A DNA stretch of 24,922 nucleotides from Chara braunii. Taxonomy: Eukaryota > Streptophyta > Charophyceae > Charales > Characeae. Location of the stretch: assembly GCA_003427395.1 (NCBI GenBank), contig BFEA01000766.1, positions 542,738 through 567,659 of the forward strand, written 5' to 3'. Shown here in pieces: positions 1 through 9,127 of the stretch (position 1 is its first letter; the number at the start of each line of letters is the position of its first letter). The notes under the pieces are model-generated. The model made no database searches. It was not told the DNA's origin and worked only from the letters and a program-made list of their open reading frames with translations. Position numbers and translations under genes: made by a program.

Positions 1-9
1 CTCTCTCTC

Positions 10-54
<45 letters not shown>
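1..54. repeat. CT/GT dinucleotide microsatellite
   Basis: A CT run (1-12) passes into an uninterrupted GT run (about 17-54). The window edge cuts the array, so its full length is unknown. Confidence 0.97.
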
Positions 55-55
<1 letters not shown>

Positions 56-227
56 TTCCTTCCACCCTCACCCCCGCGAAAAAGAACCACCTTCACCGCC
101 TCCTCAGGATGCCATCAGTTCAGCATTACCACCTCCGCTTCCACCTTTCAAGCCGCTTCATTTCTTCACCTGTAAATTTCCAAAACAGGAAATGGAATCG
201 TCATCAACGGTGTGCATCATCATATAG

Positions 228-476
228 ATAAACCATGGAGCATGTGTACTACTACGCACAATTATACATATTGAGGAATACGTCAAATGCGCACTTGGCA
301 ATTTAAACCACCAGTACGCTTCGCAGCTACTTTGCTCCGATGTGGCCGTATACGGGCCATGTCCTTCGGAGTCCGTCTGGTTCCATATTCCGGACTGGCA
401 CAACGATTCTCTGTTTCAAGCTGCACAGCGAGCACAGTGCAAAACTTCTTCTTCATTGACAGTTCCCATCACACCT
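228..476 (+). CDS. Coding-like stretch, possible exon or exon relic, unrecognised
   Basis: Codons from 228 stay open for 83 residues to TGA at 477-479 and give a protein-like composition, including CPSESVWFHIPDWHNDSLFQ. It follows an AG at 226-227 (ATATAG), a possible splice acceptor. The same frame is also open upstream to about 21, broken only by that TAG at 225-227, so it could equally be a longer coding relic with one stop. Two other frames, one of them on the minus strand, are also open here, which weakens the call. No clear donor site was found and the family is not recognised. Confidence 0.25.
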
Positions 477-514
477 TGATTTCGTCTTTTTATATTTCAC
501 GAAATTCACGTTGA

Positions 515-826
515 ATTGGTCGGCCCCACATAATTCAAGAGGTATTCTTATCCTTACTTGCGAATTCCGCCAAGGGTCTTAATTGTGGGGAGGAGGCCTG
601 CCACCTAGCCCAGGCAGCGTTTTTGTTTATCGACAGGATGGAGGCCTCAGACATCCCTTGGGCAGAAGTACCTCCAGGTCTTAAGCTCAACACCCATCTT
701 TGGGAACGGCGGGTGCAACTGCCTGAGCTACACGCCTTGTCGACTTCAANGTCCAAACATGACCAATTCAAGAGCATCTGCTGGCAACAGACCCCAAGAT
801 TTCTATCGCCTAGTGATTGTTTTTGA
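515..826 (+). CDS. Coding-like stretch, possible exon, unrecognised
   Basis: The plus frame containing codons 623-625 is open from about 515 to a TGA at 824-826, roughly 100 codons. The reading looks protein-like (for example FIDRMEASDIPWAEVPPGLK, then a leucine/glutamate-rich segment), but I do not recognise a family. It contains the ambiguous base N at 750, so one residue is undefined and the sequence there may be wrong. Upstream sequence (480-510) is T-rich as in an intron, but no strong acceptor is present. It lies 3' of, and on the opposite strand to, the GH32 relic. It could be an exon of an unknown gene or chance. Confidence 0.28.
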   Translation: MGRPHIIQEVFLSLLANSAKGLNCGEEACHLAQAAFLFIDRMEASDIPWAEVPPGLKLNTHLWERRVQLPELHALSTSXSKHDQFKSICWQQTPRFLSPSDCF

Positions 827-919
827 CAAGCGCCTGCAATTCATCGCAATTTCCACAAACCTAACACACAAATGAGCAGCGCCATCCCCTTTTCGTTTGG
901 GAAAAAAAAAGGATCCCAA

Positions 920-1014
920 GTTCCTCACAGCAGGTTGGAAAACTTGCTTTGTTGTTGGGTCTCTGAAGTTTTTGGGGTCCACTCCAGGAGGTCTGGACAT
1001 GAGAGGATTTAGAC
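920..1014 (-). pseudogene. GH32 beta-fructofuranosidase (invertase) relic, segment after the hAT insertion
   Basis: Read on the minus strand from the hAT boundary, the sequence gives LNPLMSRPPGVDPKNFRDPT. This is the plant acid-invertase block ending in the Arg-Asp-Pro motif (codons at 964-956), which in GH32 supplies the transition-state-stabilising aspartate. GH32 enzymes hydrolyse sucrose or fructans in the vacuole or cell wall. The segment continues the N-terminal part found at 2231-2500 and is cut from it by the 1.2-kb hAT element. After RDPTTK the similarity fades within 10-20 residues, near possible donor GT dinucleotides around 925-940. The downstream WEC(P) acid/base motif was not found. 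Full enzymes have about 550-650 residues, so only a small part survives here. Confidence 0.75.
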
Positions 1015-2230
1015 CAGTGCTGGGCCGGCAACCGGCCGGTTGAGCTACCCCGGTCCAATGGGAGCCGGACCAGCCCAGGGGGGGTGAACCAGGAAACCGG
1101 TTTTGAAAAAAAAGTGCCCAAATGTCTTTTTTTTTTTTTTTTTTTTTTTTGTCAAGATTCCGACTGCACTCTTCAAGAGCTGTCCGAATCCGCAATAAAA
1201 TTTTCAAGGTACAATATTTTCCAGGGGGCTTCCAGAGGAGGGGGCAGGGGTTATTATTGACATATTCAGGCAACTATGGCTTCCTCAGGGAGGGGTCAAG
1301 TAAGCAAGTTCAGTTATCCGACCCCCCCGTGGCTGGAGCACTTCGTGGAGTATGTCATTTGATATTGATACCCCACGAGCTGAACCAGATATGATGAGAG
1401 GAGGTCCTTGCCCGAAATTATAGTTCTTCCAGAGTATACTTTGACAGCAGAAAAGTTATGGTTCCAGTTTTCAGCTCGTGGAGGCAGAACGTTTTCTGTT
1501 TGTTGGTTTCTACATAAGGTGACTTGTCAGTCCGGAAGTATCTTGCCTGCCAGTCTGTCCAGATGCATGTAGTGGAGCAAGGTCCATTCCATATAGATAG
1601 AGAGAAGAATATAGCTTAGGTCCATTCTTGGGATTGCACCTCCGACGGCTCTGAAATCACGATTCCAAAATCCGAACCCATAACTTTTCCCACAGATGGC
1701 ATGGACGTCGCAGAAGGATATAATCTCAGCAGAGTCTCATCAGAAGCATAGTGTTCCCCTCGTGGCTGAGGGTGACAGAGCATCAGATGTTGCCAATGGT
1801 AACTGGTCCATTGGACCACAAGATGACAAATTGGAGAAGGGGCGTACCGGACCCACATGTTAGGAAAAATGCGTGGCTACTCTCCGCTGCTGATCTGCAC
1901 AGATCAGCGGCGGATATCCTCTGCCCGTTTCTCTTAAGAAATGGAATCCTGGCCGATCTTTGCCGCTGATCTCCGACGATTGGCGGCCAAGATTGGCCAC
2001 TTTCTGGACTTGAAAAATCCGGGCCTACAGGACCCGGTTTCGAAATTGCGAGGCAGGGCCCGCCCCCACGAGGCCTCGGGAACACATAGGCGCCGGCAGA
2101 AAAAAAAATTCAGCCCCCAGCAAAAATGCGCTGGGGCAACCGGGAGGCAACCGGCCCGGGCCACCGGCCGGTCAACCGGGAGGACCGTGGATGGGGTAGG
2201 GGTCCCCCGTCCATCCGGGGACCAGCCCTG
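1015..2230 (+). mobile_element. hAT-type non-autonomous DNA transposon, copy A
   Basis: The element starts CAGTGCTGGGCC and ends with the complement of CAGGGCTGGTCC, giving imperfect terminal inverted repeats of about 12 bp (10 of 12 match). It is flanked by a perfect 8-bp duplication, ATTTAGAC (1007-1014 and 2231-2238). An 8-bp TSD with CAG-G-CTGG-type ends is the hallmark of the hAT superfamily. Subterminal regions are GC-rich with many CCGG/GGCCGG motifs. A poly-T tract lies at 1127-1150. No transposase motif is readable, so mobility would need an enzyme from elsewhere. A second copy lies inverted at 13155-14331. This copy interrupts the GH32 relic. Confidence 0.92.
1884..1913. repeat. Inverted repeat (14-bp stem) inside hAT copy A
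   Basis: CCGCTGCTGATCTG and CAGATCAGCGGCGG pair with one mismatch around a 2-nt loop. A related hairpin with the same GCTGATCT core is at about 13474-13505 in copy B. Keeping the symmetry in both copies suggests a structural or binding-site role, or an ancestral palindromic join. Confidence 0.8.
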
Positions 2231-2500
2231 ATTTAGACTGCTTTTCACCCACTTCTTGGAGTTGGGGGTAGGAGACATTTGTAGGTTCGGCACTGTTCTG
2301 CACCTGTAGGCCTGTGCCAGTTACCCCTGTGTACAGAAGTACTGGACGGCCGTTGTCCAGAATTTTTGCCGAGCCAGAGAACACACCCTTCTCGTCGATC
2401 AGGCGCAACAGCTATCAGAAGCTCCAACCAGTCTAGCAAATTGGAAGAAACAGCATGACCCCATTGGATGTTACCCCAAGACGCCTGTTACATACTGCAT
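2231..2500 (-). pseudogene. GH32 beta-fructofuranosidase (invertase) relic, N-terminal propeller segment
   Basis: On the minus strand this region reads NIQWGHAVSSNLLDWLELL (from 2472), then DEKGVFSGSAKILDNGRP and LLYTG with LQVQN, then KKWVKSSLN at the hAT junction. The order matches the second and third conserved blocks of plant GH32 enzymes: WGHAVS, DW-L-IA-PD, the GxxSGSA block that binds fructose, and LYTG/QVQN. At least two frameshifts are present (near 2405 and 2265), plus a frame break at the 5' end near 2473. The catalytic NDPNG exon is not found upstream, where GGCC-rich repeat begins. It is a broken gene or gene fragment. The remainder continues at 1014-920 beyond the hAT element. 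Confidence 0.8.
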
Positions 2501-2504
2501 TCCA

Positions 2505-3850
2505 CACGGGCCTTTTCAGGCCCGACGACTAGGCTGAGGGGTTCCGAGGGCCTGGACGTGATAATCCACGCCAGGCCGGCCCAAAGGCCGGACCTTTTTA
2601 GGCCGCCTTTTGGCCTTACCCAACCGGTTCTAGACCAGGCCCTGCAGCCGCAGGCCCTGGGCGGGAAATGGCCAAACGTTCTCGTTTGGACCAGGCCGCC
2701 GTTTAGGCAGCCTGCTTCCCGAGAACCGGTCCGACCTGAACCACGGATCGGACGATAGACCCGACGGTTCAGATCGGAGGCCACCTTGGGAGGCAGAGGC
2801 CGAACTGGCTGCCGGCCGGTATTTAGGCCCAGCCAACGGCCATTTCGAGGACTTCGGAGGACAGCTGCATTGAGGAACGCCCGCTGCGCTATTTCGGTTC
2901 AGCGCAGCGCTAGACAGCAGCGCTAGGTGTAGCGCTGGCTGTAGGGAGAGGAGAGAGCGAGGAGGGAGACTTACCTGACAGCAGCCACGAGCGCCATAGC
3001 TCCCAGCAGCACAGCCGTCTCCTGCAGCAGCCAAGGCACCACCTTGTACCATCAGGTAGGGCCTGGAGCTACTCGCCATCTCCGCCAATGCTCTGCCCCT
3101 CTCTTCTTCTTCTCCTTCAGACTTCTTCTTCTTCTTCTTCTTCTCCTGCTCTTCTTCAGACTTCTTCTTCTTCTTCTTCTTCTTCTTCAGACTGGAGACT
3201 TTTGATACGAGTTGGACAGAGATCAGTAATTGGACTTCGGTGGTAGGAGGATGTGATACTTACGGGATTCGAGACATTGGAGATAGTTGGGATTGATACC
3301 TGGCGGTATCACAGATCGGACATCGATTACATTAGGATTCTGTACCTCCGACAGTGGTGACTTATGTCCCCGACATTCTGATTTTGTTCGATGACATTTA
3401 TCGGTGACCTTCTGGATTCTATCTCGGTGACATCTGGCGCTGTCCATATCTCCCACCTCCACCGTGTCTCCTCCCACCATTCATCTGTGTATGGTTGTAC
3501 GGGGCCTGAAGCATGGTCTATGTATGGCTTCAGACCCCACCATCTCACGATTGCTTGAGGGTTGAGTGATGTTTGGGTGAGTTCAGTCTATGTGAGTCTA
3601 CATGTTCATCCTATATTGGTTGATCTTTGGTTCTGCCCATACTTGGTGAAGTATTCACTAGTATGGATTGTACTGGAAAAAGAGGTGATACAGACCCCCA
3701 TAGACCAATGGCCCATTTGGGTCATTCTGCCACTTCCCTCGAGGATGGGAATGGAAACTTGGATAATAATGATGACACCTCAGCACACCCACATCATAAA
3801 ACCAGTTCCCCTCCTCCTACCCCAGACGCCTGATTGCCCGTATTTGCTGC
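2505..3850. repeat. GGCC-rich dispersed repeat with CTT tract, copy 1
   Basis: The order is GGCC-rich short palindromes (2510-2840), CAGCGCT-rich sequence (2880-2950), an AC-CTGACAGCAGCC segment, a CTT microsatellite ending in CAGACT, then T/G-rich sequence. The same order is seen at 6470-7450, which suggests two diverged members of one family. No coding capacity or terminal repeats were recognised. Outer boundaries are approximate. It could be the 5' untranslated or promoter part of a retroelement. Confidence 0.5.
3105..3188. repeat. CTT/TTC microsatellite, interrupted
   Basis: Three blocks of CTT repeats are separated by CCTTCAGA or CTGCTCTTCAGA-like interruptions, so the array itself contains a short duplicated higher-order unit. 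Confidence 0.95.
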
Positions 3851-4171
3851 AAGACGGCCAGACATGACTCTAAACCACCAGCTGGACCAGCGCTCCCTGA
3901 TTCTACTAATAATCCCCTCCCTCCAAGAGTCTCATCAACACTATGTGGTGCCCCCCCATTTATCACATCAGGTGATGTCCAAGAGAGTCTGCACCTAAAG
4001 GCAAACGCACATACCCCGACCTGAACCATCAAGACAACAAGACCGATGGCAGGGACCCATACTTCGGGAAATCCCCAGCGACAACAAGGGAACGCGCCCA
4101 CTCCTGCCCCTCCTCCTCCTCCTCCTCCTCCTCCTCCTTTTTCCATTCTCTCTGGAAGTACAACAAGGTGC
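3827..4171 (+). pseudogene. Proline/threonine-rich coding-like relic, unrecognised
   Basis: The frame starting with CGC at 3827 is open for about 115 codons except for one TGA at 4022-4024. It gives an S/T/P-rich product with segments such as CGAPPFITSGDVQESLHLKA and a polyproline run encoded by the CCT microsatellite at 4109-4138. Such composition is common in retroelement gag or ORF1 proteins and in disordered host proteins, but no motif identifies it. It may be chance open frame in pyrimidine-rich DNA. Confidence 0.2.
4109..4138. repeat. CCT trinucleotide microsatellite
   Basis: About ten perfect CCT units. Confidence 0.95.
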
Positions 4172-4197
4172 TGCCAATAGGGCTGTTGTGGGCAGCC

Positions 4198-4315
4198 ACC
4201 CTCCTGCAACTCCATGTCCAGCGAGGATGTATCATGCTGGTTGGCGTAACCGGTGCACCCTCCAGCAACTCCATGTCCAGCCGGGATCTATCATGCTGGT
4301 TGGGGTAACCGGTGC
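4198..4315. repeat. 59-bp tandem duplication
   Basis: Units at 4198-4256 and 4257-4315 share ACCCTCC-GCAACTCCATGTCC at the start and CATGCTGGTTGG-GTAACCGGTGC at the end, with a handful of mismatches and no length change. Confidence 0.95.
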
Positions 4316-4484
4316 TTGGCGAAAAATGATGATGTGCCAAAAGTTGTTCTCCGTCACTGCTGCTTGATGAGCCGGCTTCCCGCAACAGGATTCATGACAG
4401 ATGACAGGCCAGCACTAGATAGGCGTAAAGGGGGTTAAGGGTCCAGGTTCCAGTGGTTACTTATCCGAGCCACTTTTCACCCGG

Positions 4485-4615
4485 ACCTGCAGACCAAGCA
4501 CATCCGACGGTGGTCAGCAAGCGTGCAACTGCAATATCACCACAGCCTGACCTGCAGACCAAGTGCATCCGACGGACAGCCATCGGCCTCACCTGCAGAT
4601 TACGCACATCCGACG
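4485..4615. repeat. Three spaced 25-bp repeats
   Basis: ACCTGCAGACCAAGCACATC plus CGACG at 4485-4509, again at 4550-4574 (two changes), and a third, more diverged copy at 4591-4615. Spacers of 40 and 16 bp are unrelated. Confidence 0.9.
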
Positions 4616-5028
4616 CAGCGAGTGAACCCAACTCCAAAAAACTATAACAACGGCTGCACCCTACAGAAATGGCAGCCCACCTCCTGAGAGACACGGACTC
4701 CCCAACTCCCACAAGACCAACGACTTGGGGGGTCGCCAACATTACGACAGCCAACAGCTGGTCCTCAGAGCCTGGTTGCCGTGGACTCTGCAGAAGCACA
4801 CTAGGCAAAGGAATACTCGTCCATAGTCAGACATATGAAACAAGTAGGTGACCTCACTACCAAACGAAATACTACAGCTTTTCCGCCATATATAGAAAAG
4901 AAACGAAAAAAGAGATTAACCTGAGCACAAAGTCTGGGGTCTGAACGGGACTCCGTCCTCGAAAATAGCCACATGCAGGACGCCTACGGTCTGCTTGTCT
5001 CATCATGACTGCATCAAACCGGAAAGAT
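4616..5028. other. No recognisable gene
   Basis: Open frames here are short and overlap on both strands. No motif, tRNA-like box or terminal repeat was seen. Confidence 0.5.
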
Positions 5029-5114
5029 AGCTTGTAGACGGCATGACCAGGGTGTGCTATGCTGGGGGGAAAGCTTGTAGACGGCGTGGCCGGGGTGTTA
5101 TGTTGCGGGGAAGA
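5029..5114. repeat. 43-bp tandem duplication
   Basis: Two units begin AGCTTGTAGACGGC at 5029 and 5072 and both run into a GGGTGTG/GGGTGTT-ATG-TG-GGGG segment. Confidence 0.85.
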
Positions 5115-5149
5115 CGGTAGAGCCCTTTTCAGGATGCTTACTACTAAAC

Positions 5150-5152
5150 AAG

Positions 5153-5196
<44 letters not shown>

Positions 5197-5197
5197 C
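5150..5197. repeat. CAA trinucleotide microsatellite
   Basis: About 15 CAA units. They create polyglutamine/polyvaline open frames that are shadows, not genes. Confidence 0.97.
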
Positions 5198-5350
5198 TAT
5201 GGCAGCCTTTACATTCCGCAGCAGAAGTAGCAATTGCCCCCTCCACCGCCCTAAACGAAAATGAACCCTACGTACAGACCTACTAGCCCCTGAATACGAT
5301 GACTGTGACAACGAGCAGGTTGTGACGAAGGACGTTGCCCTAAGTACATT

Positions 5351-5577
5351 CCGAGTTCGAAATTCGACCCCCAGAAAAGACAACGATGCTGACGAAGTAT
5401 TGAATCCGATTTTTTTTTCTTCCTTTGCTTTTCTTCTTCTTCTTTCTTTGGGGTTTTCCCCCTCACGAGACCCCACTCAAACTCCGAATTCAACCCCTCA
5501 GAAAAGACGACGATGCTCTTGACTTCGCAAGATACAAAACTTAACCCCCCCCAAGAAAAGACGATGACGCTGACGGC
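5351..5577. repeat. Three diverged copies of a ~45-bp unit
   Basis: Each copy has CCGAATTC-ACCCC followed by AGAAAAGACGACGATGCT-type sequence, at about 5351-5397, 5482-5527 and 5535-5577. A T-rich segment separates the first two. A short GAT microsatellite follows at about 5643-5662. Confidence 0.75.
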
Positions 5578-5776
5578 AATCCGAATCCCAAAAAGAGGCA
5601 TGGGCCAGAAAAGGTGGTGGATGGACGGAGAAGAAAGAGTTGCGATGATGATGATGATGACTGAAACGTGCCGGTGCTCCACGAAGGGAAAAAATAAAAT
5701 AAAAAAATCAAGTGGAATCTAAGCCATTGCGGGGTGAGCGGAACATCAATCGTCTGTCACACAACAAACAACTGTC

Positions 5777-6369
5777 TGCAAGGAGAATGAGCAATAGTGA
5801 AATGAAAGAATTCCAAATCGCAACATCACATTGAAAGCCAGATAGTTGTGAGCTGTCCAGAAAGCAGAAATGTACCGAAATAACACCCAAGGGGAACCAA
5901 AGCAACGAACTCAATTGTCAATGAAAGCCCTCTCTCGCCACCGTCAACAATGTACCCGAAGTCTTCCCTCCTATTAGCGCTCAGCACCCAGACTATGATT
6001 GACCATGATTGCACAGCTCCTATACTAGCCTACTCTAATGACGAAACAACCAGATAATGTCAGCAGCAGAAACAAAAGAAAATTGCAAATGTCGCCCATG
6101 CAGACCTCCGCGACCACCAGGTACGTGCCCTCTCGCCCTCGCCCTCCTATCATCTCTCAGCCTCAACTTCTTCCCCCGCACGCGCAATCCATGTGCCCAT
6201 GAAGACCACCACCACCTCCACTGGCATCCATGCCCAAGCCTGGCTGTGTTACATGCTGAGCCTGCACACGGGCCCCGTTTCGGGGGCCCGACAGTTGCTG
6301 GGGGTCCCCAGGCCGCACACCCTTCGGACATGCGCCCTGGAGGCCCACAGCCAGCCTTAAGGCCGCAGG
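5777..6369 (-). mobile_element. Degenerate solo-LTR-like relative of the chromovirus LTR
   Basis: The segment begins TGCAAGGAGAATGAGCAATA, nearly identical to the chromovirus LTR edge (TGCAAGGAAGATGAGCAATA at 14610 and 22497). It then follows the same order: CCTA-ACTAGCCTACTCT, ACCACCAGGTA-GT---CTCTCG, ATCCATGTGCCCA-GAAGACCACCA, and a GGCC-rich outer part. Large gaps and many changes mark it as an old or distant family member. The GGCC-rich end near 6369 (GGCCGCA) is approximate and no target duplication was found. Confidence 0.55.
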
Positions 6370-6469
6370 ATTCAATTTATGGCAGCATTCATTTACTTAT
6401 TTATTTTCTATTTATTTATTTAGTTATTTATGCTGTCCTATTTTAGTCTGTTCAGCCGTCGTTTCGGAC

Positions 6470-6966
6470 TTGCAGTTCATCCGAACAGACTTTTGGTCTG
6501 TTTGGACAAAGGCCGCATTTTGGGCCTTGTACGGTCCCAGGCAGGCCCTTTTCGGGCCAGGTCCATTGTTATCCAGATACGGACACTCCCTGCTGCATCA
6601 GCAGGGAGGGCCTGGACGTCCGGTAGCCACGTTTTAGCCTAGGACCAGAGGCAAACCTGCGAAGCCCAGCGATACTTATAGCTGGGCCACGCCTGGGGAG
6701 ACACACACTTCGAGTAGCTCACTTCTTGGGCGACACGCTGCTGGAGCAGCACGGCAGCGCTACATTAGAGGTAGAGGTGTAGGTAAGGAAGGAGGTAGAG
6801 ACCATACCTGCGCTGACGGAACTCCTACCTGGGCACCATAGCCGGCCCTCTCGCCAGCAACCTGCACACCGAGAGAGAGCGACCGGCGACAGTTAGTACA
6901 GGGTGGCAGTTACCTGCAGGTGAGACAGTGAGGAGGATGACATCTTCTTCTTCTTCTTCTTCTTCT

Positions 6967-7037
<71 letters not shown>

Positions 7038-7038
7038 N

Positions 7039-7099
<61 letters not shown>

Positions 7100-7450
7100 C
7101 AGGCACAGGTTACATCGGGCAAGGAGCCCAGGATCTGATTCGACATTTTGAGGCAGACATTGATTGGACATTCGGCTGGGAGACTATTTTTGGACTTCGC
7201 TATCGCGATCTTGGTCTTCTCCCTCCTCAACCTCTTCATCTCGCCTCTCCCCCATCTTCTCATCCGTGGTATCTCCCTCATGTGCGTGTTCAAGGAGGGA
7301 CCTTTCTTCCATGTATGTGGTCCCTCCTCCCTCTCTCACGTGTGGTGTACGATGGGGTGTCGCATCAGTATCTGACATGTCAGGTACATTGTGCTATTTT
7401 CGTATGTATCTGGATCTACATTGCCTTTTGATGCTTTGCTGACATTGCAT
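6470..7450. repeat. GGCC-rich dispersed repeat with TTC tract, copy 2
   Basis: GGCC-rich palindromes (6505-6570), a CAGCACGGCAGCGCTA segment (6745-6765), G/A-rich sequence with ACCTGC motifs, a TTC tract (6943-6967), a very long GA tract, then T/C-rich sequence. The order mirrors 2505-3850. Boundaries are approximate. Confidence 0.45.
6970..7096. repeat. Long GA microsatellite with one ambiguous base
   Basis: About 63 GA units, interrupted only by N at 7038. The N probably marks uncertain read joining, so true length may differ. Confidence 0.97.
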
Positions 7451-8262
7451 TGTCCATTCGAGTCATTTTCATCACTTTGCGGATCCATGGCTCCACATAC
7501 ATCGCTCAACTGATCATGTATCACTATGGCTTGGCGCTGCACTGCCTTCCTCCAGCACTCTCCTTTCCCCAGCGCCTGCATGCGCCTGAGCACTTTGCTT
7601 CTAGCGGCCTCGAGCGCTCATGCCAGCAGTGCTACTGCAATGCACGCAAGTGCCCGAATGTCCCCCCGAGCACTTCGCTTCTAGCGGCCTCGAGCGATCA
7701 TGCCAGCAGAGCTACTGCAATGCACGCAAGTGCCCGAATGTCCCCCCGAGCACTTCGCTTCTTGCGGCCTCAAGCGCTCATGACAGCAGTGCTACTGCAA
7801 TGCACGCAAGTGCCCGAATGTTCCCCCCCCCCAGCAGCCAGGCGGTTTTCTATATGGAAAGCTGCCTGGATCAACATTGGCCAGGACTGGGAGGCCTGTG
7901 TGCCAACTTCACATTGGGCCAAAGCGTCTGCGCCCAGGCCCAATTCAGACAGTGGTGGCCTGAGACCCAAACAGGTAAGGGATCCCAACTACCAGACGTG
8001 GCCATAGGTGCTTCCTGCGTTGTGATAGGCCGAAAGACCTGCTTCCATGTCAATCCCAGAAGAGCCTAGAAGGCTCATGGAAGTATCTGTTGCTTGCAAG
8101 CAGGGCCCATGTAACCAACTAGCAGGTGGAAACTGTCTGGCGCCCACCAGGCCCTGGAAATTGACAAAGCCCAGGCCTCATCGAGAAAAGCAGGCCCACC
8201 TTCACTTAGGGCGGGCACAAGGCGTGCAGCAGGGGCCCGTCAAGGCCTACCGAGGACAATGC
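7450..8262 (-). mobile_element. Second degenerate LTR relative, boundaries uncertain
   Basis: It shares the outer half of the chromovirus LTR: GTGCCCGAATGTCC, then a CTATAT element with flanking GGC/CTGC, GGGCC-rich sequence, and near 8200-8262 the CCTTCACTTAGGGCGG block followed by GGCCC--GT-AGGC-TA-CGAGG. The inner edge sequence (TGCAAGG) is not found. Within it an 80-bp segment is triplicated (7588-7827). Confidence 0.5.
7588..7827. repeat. Three tandem 80-bp units
   Basis: Units start at GAGCACTT in 7588, 7668 and 7748 and end in GTGCCCGAATGTCCCCCC. All three have exactly 80-bp spacing with few mismatches, indicating recent amplification inside the LTR-like sequence. Confidence 0.95.
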
Positions 8263-9127
8263 TCCTCGGATGTCACAGAAAAACAGCAGATGGACAAAAG
8301 TGAAGAAAAACGGACAGAAAAAGTGCGCACAAAAGAAAACGACAATGGTAGCCTCCTCTTCTTTTTTTTCCTTTTATTCTTTCTCAGTATCTTAAAAATA
8401 TATTTTATGTGACTCTCTAAATATAATAAATTAATAATGATAATAATAATAAATTATAAATTTATTTGACGTGCTTTGCTAGGCTACGGCAGTCACCGGG
8501 CTTGAGGCACGGGCCAACCTGCCTGGGGTACCCAGGTGACAGCAAAGGGGGGGTCAATGTTTTCTTTTGGGGAGGGGGGGGGGGCGTTGTGTCAATTTCA
8601 TACCCACAGAGGCATGCCCAAAACCGGGCTTATCTTTGAATTTGGTGATATCGCACCATGGGGTATAAGCGGGGTTCGAAGGGGCTTAAAGTGGTGTGAC
8701 ATTATTTAATGTTTCACTTATTTTATTTTATTTTTTCAAATTTCATAAAGAATTTTGGGGTGACCCTCAGACAAAAGTTGTTTGATTTGCAATTCTACAT
8801 GAAATAGTTTTTTTTTCCAGTTTTTTTTTTTCTTTTTTTTGCGCTGGAGTTGTTCGGGACCTTGCCCAGGAGTTTGCCCGGACCTGGCCTGGCCGGGCCA
8901 CATGGGCCGGTCCAAGGCAACCCCTAGGTTCTTTTTTTTTTTTTTTTTTTCACTTTGCTTTTTCCAGTTGCTATTGTCATCGCTACCATGGTTGGGATGA
9001 TCAGAATCGAAGCGAATGTAAAAAAAAAAAGGCGGAGGAAGAAATAACAGACAAAAAAAAAACAGTAAAGAAAAAAGAAAAGGACAATTGTATTCTCTCC
9101 TTTTTTTTCTGATTCTCTTTTTCCTCA
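8263..9127. other. Low-complexity region, no gene seen
   Basis: Contains T-rich and C/T-rich runs (8361-8395), TAA-type repeats (8420-8465), a G run (8570-8583), two long poly-T clusters (8808-8840, 8932-8950) enclosing a GGCC-rich 90-bp piece, and A-rich tracts (9020-9080). Lysine-rich minus-strand frames here come from the poly-T tracts. Confidence 0.7.

Noticed and set aside
535-803. Further GH32 exons downstream on the minus strand (LLNWSCLD-like text)
   Set aside because: Only a few residues resemble the family. The WEC(P) motif is absent and the frame has stops.
4485-4615. CRISPR-like array
   Set aside because: Only three 25-bp repeats with unequal unrelated spacers and no cas genes, in an evident eukaryotic genome.
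4872-5476. Long frames with poly-Cys, poly-Gln or poly-Val
   Set aside because: They are translations of the CAA/TTG microsatellite at 5150-5197.
6825-7431. Ser-Leu and Arg-Glu repeat proteins
   Set aside because: They are translations of the GA microsatellite, with an ambiguous base.
8840-8932. GGCC-rich piece between poly-T tracts as another hAT end
   Set aside because: It lacks the CAG-GCTGG terminus and does not align with the hAT subterminal region.
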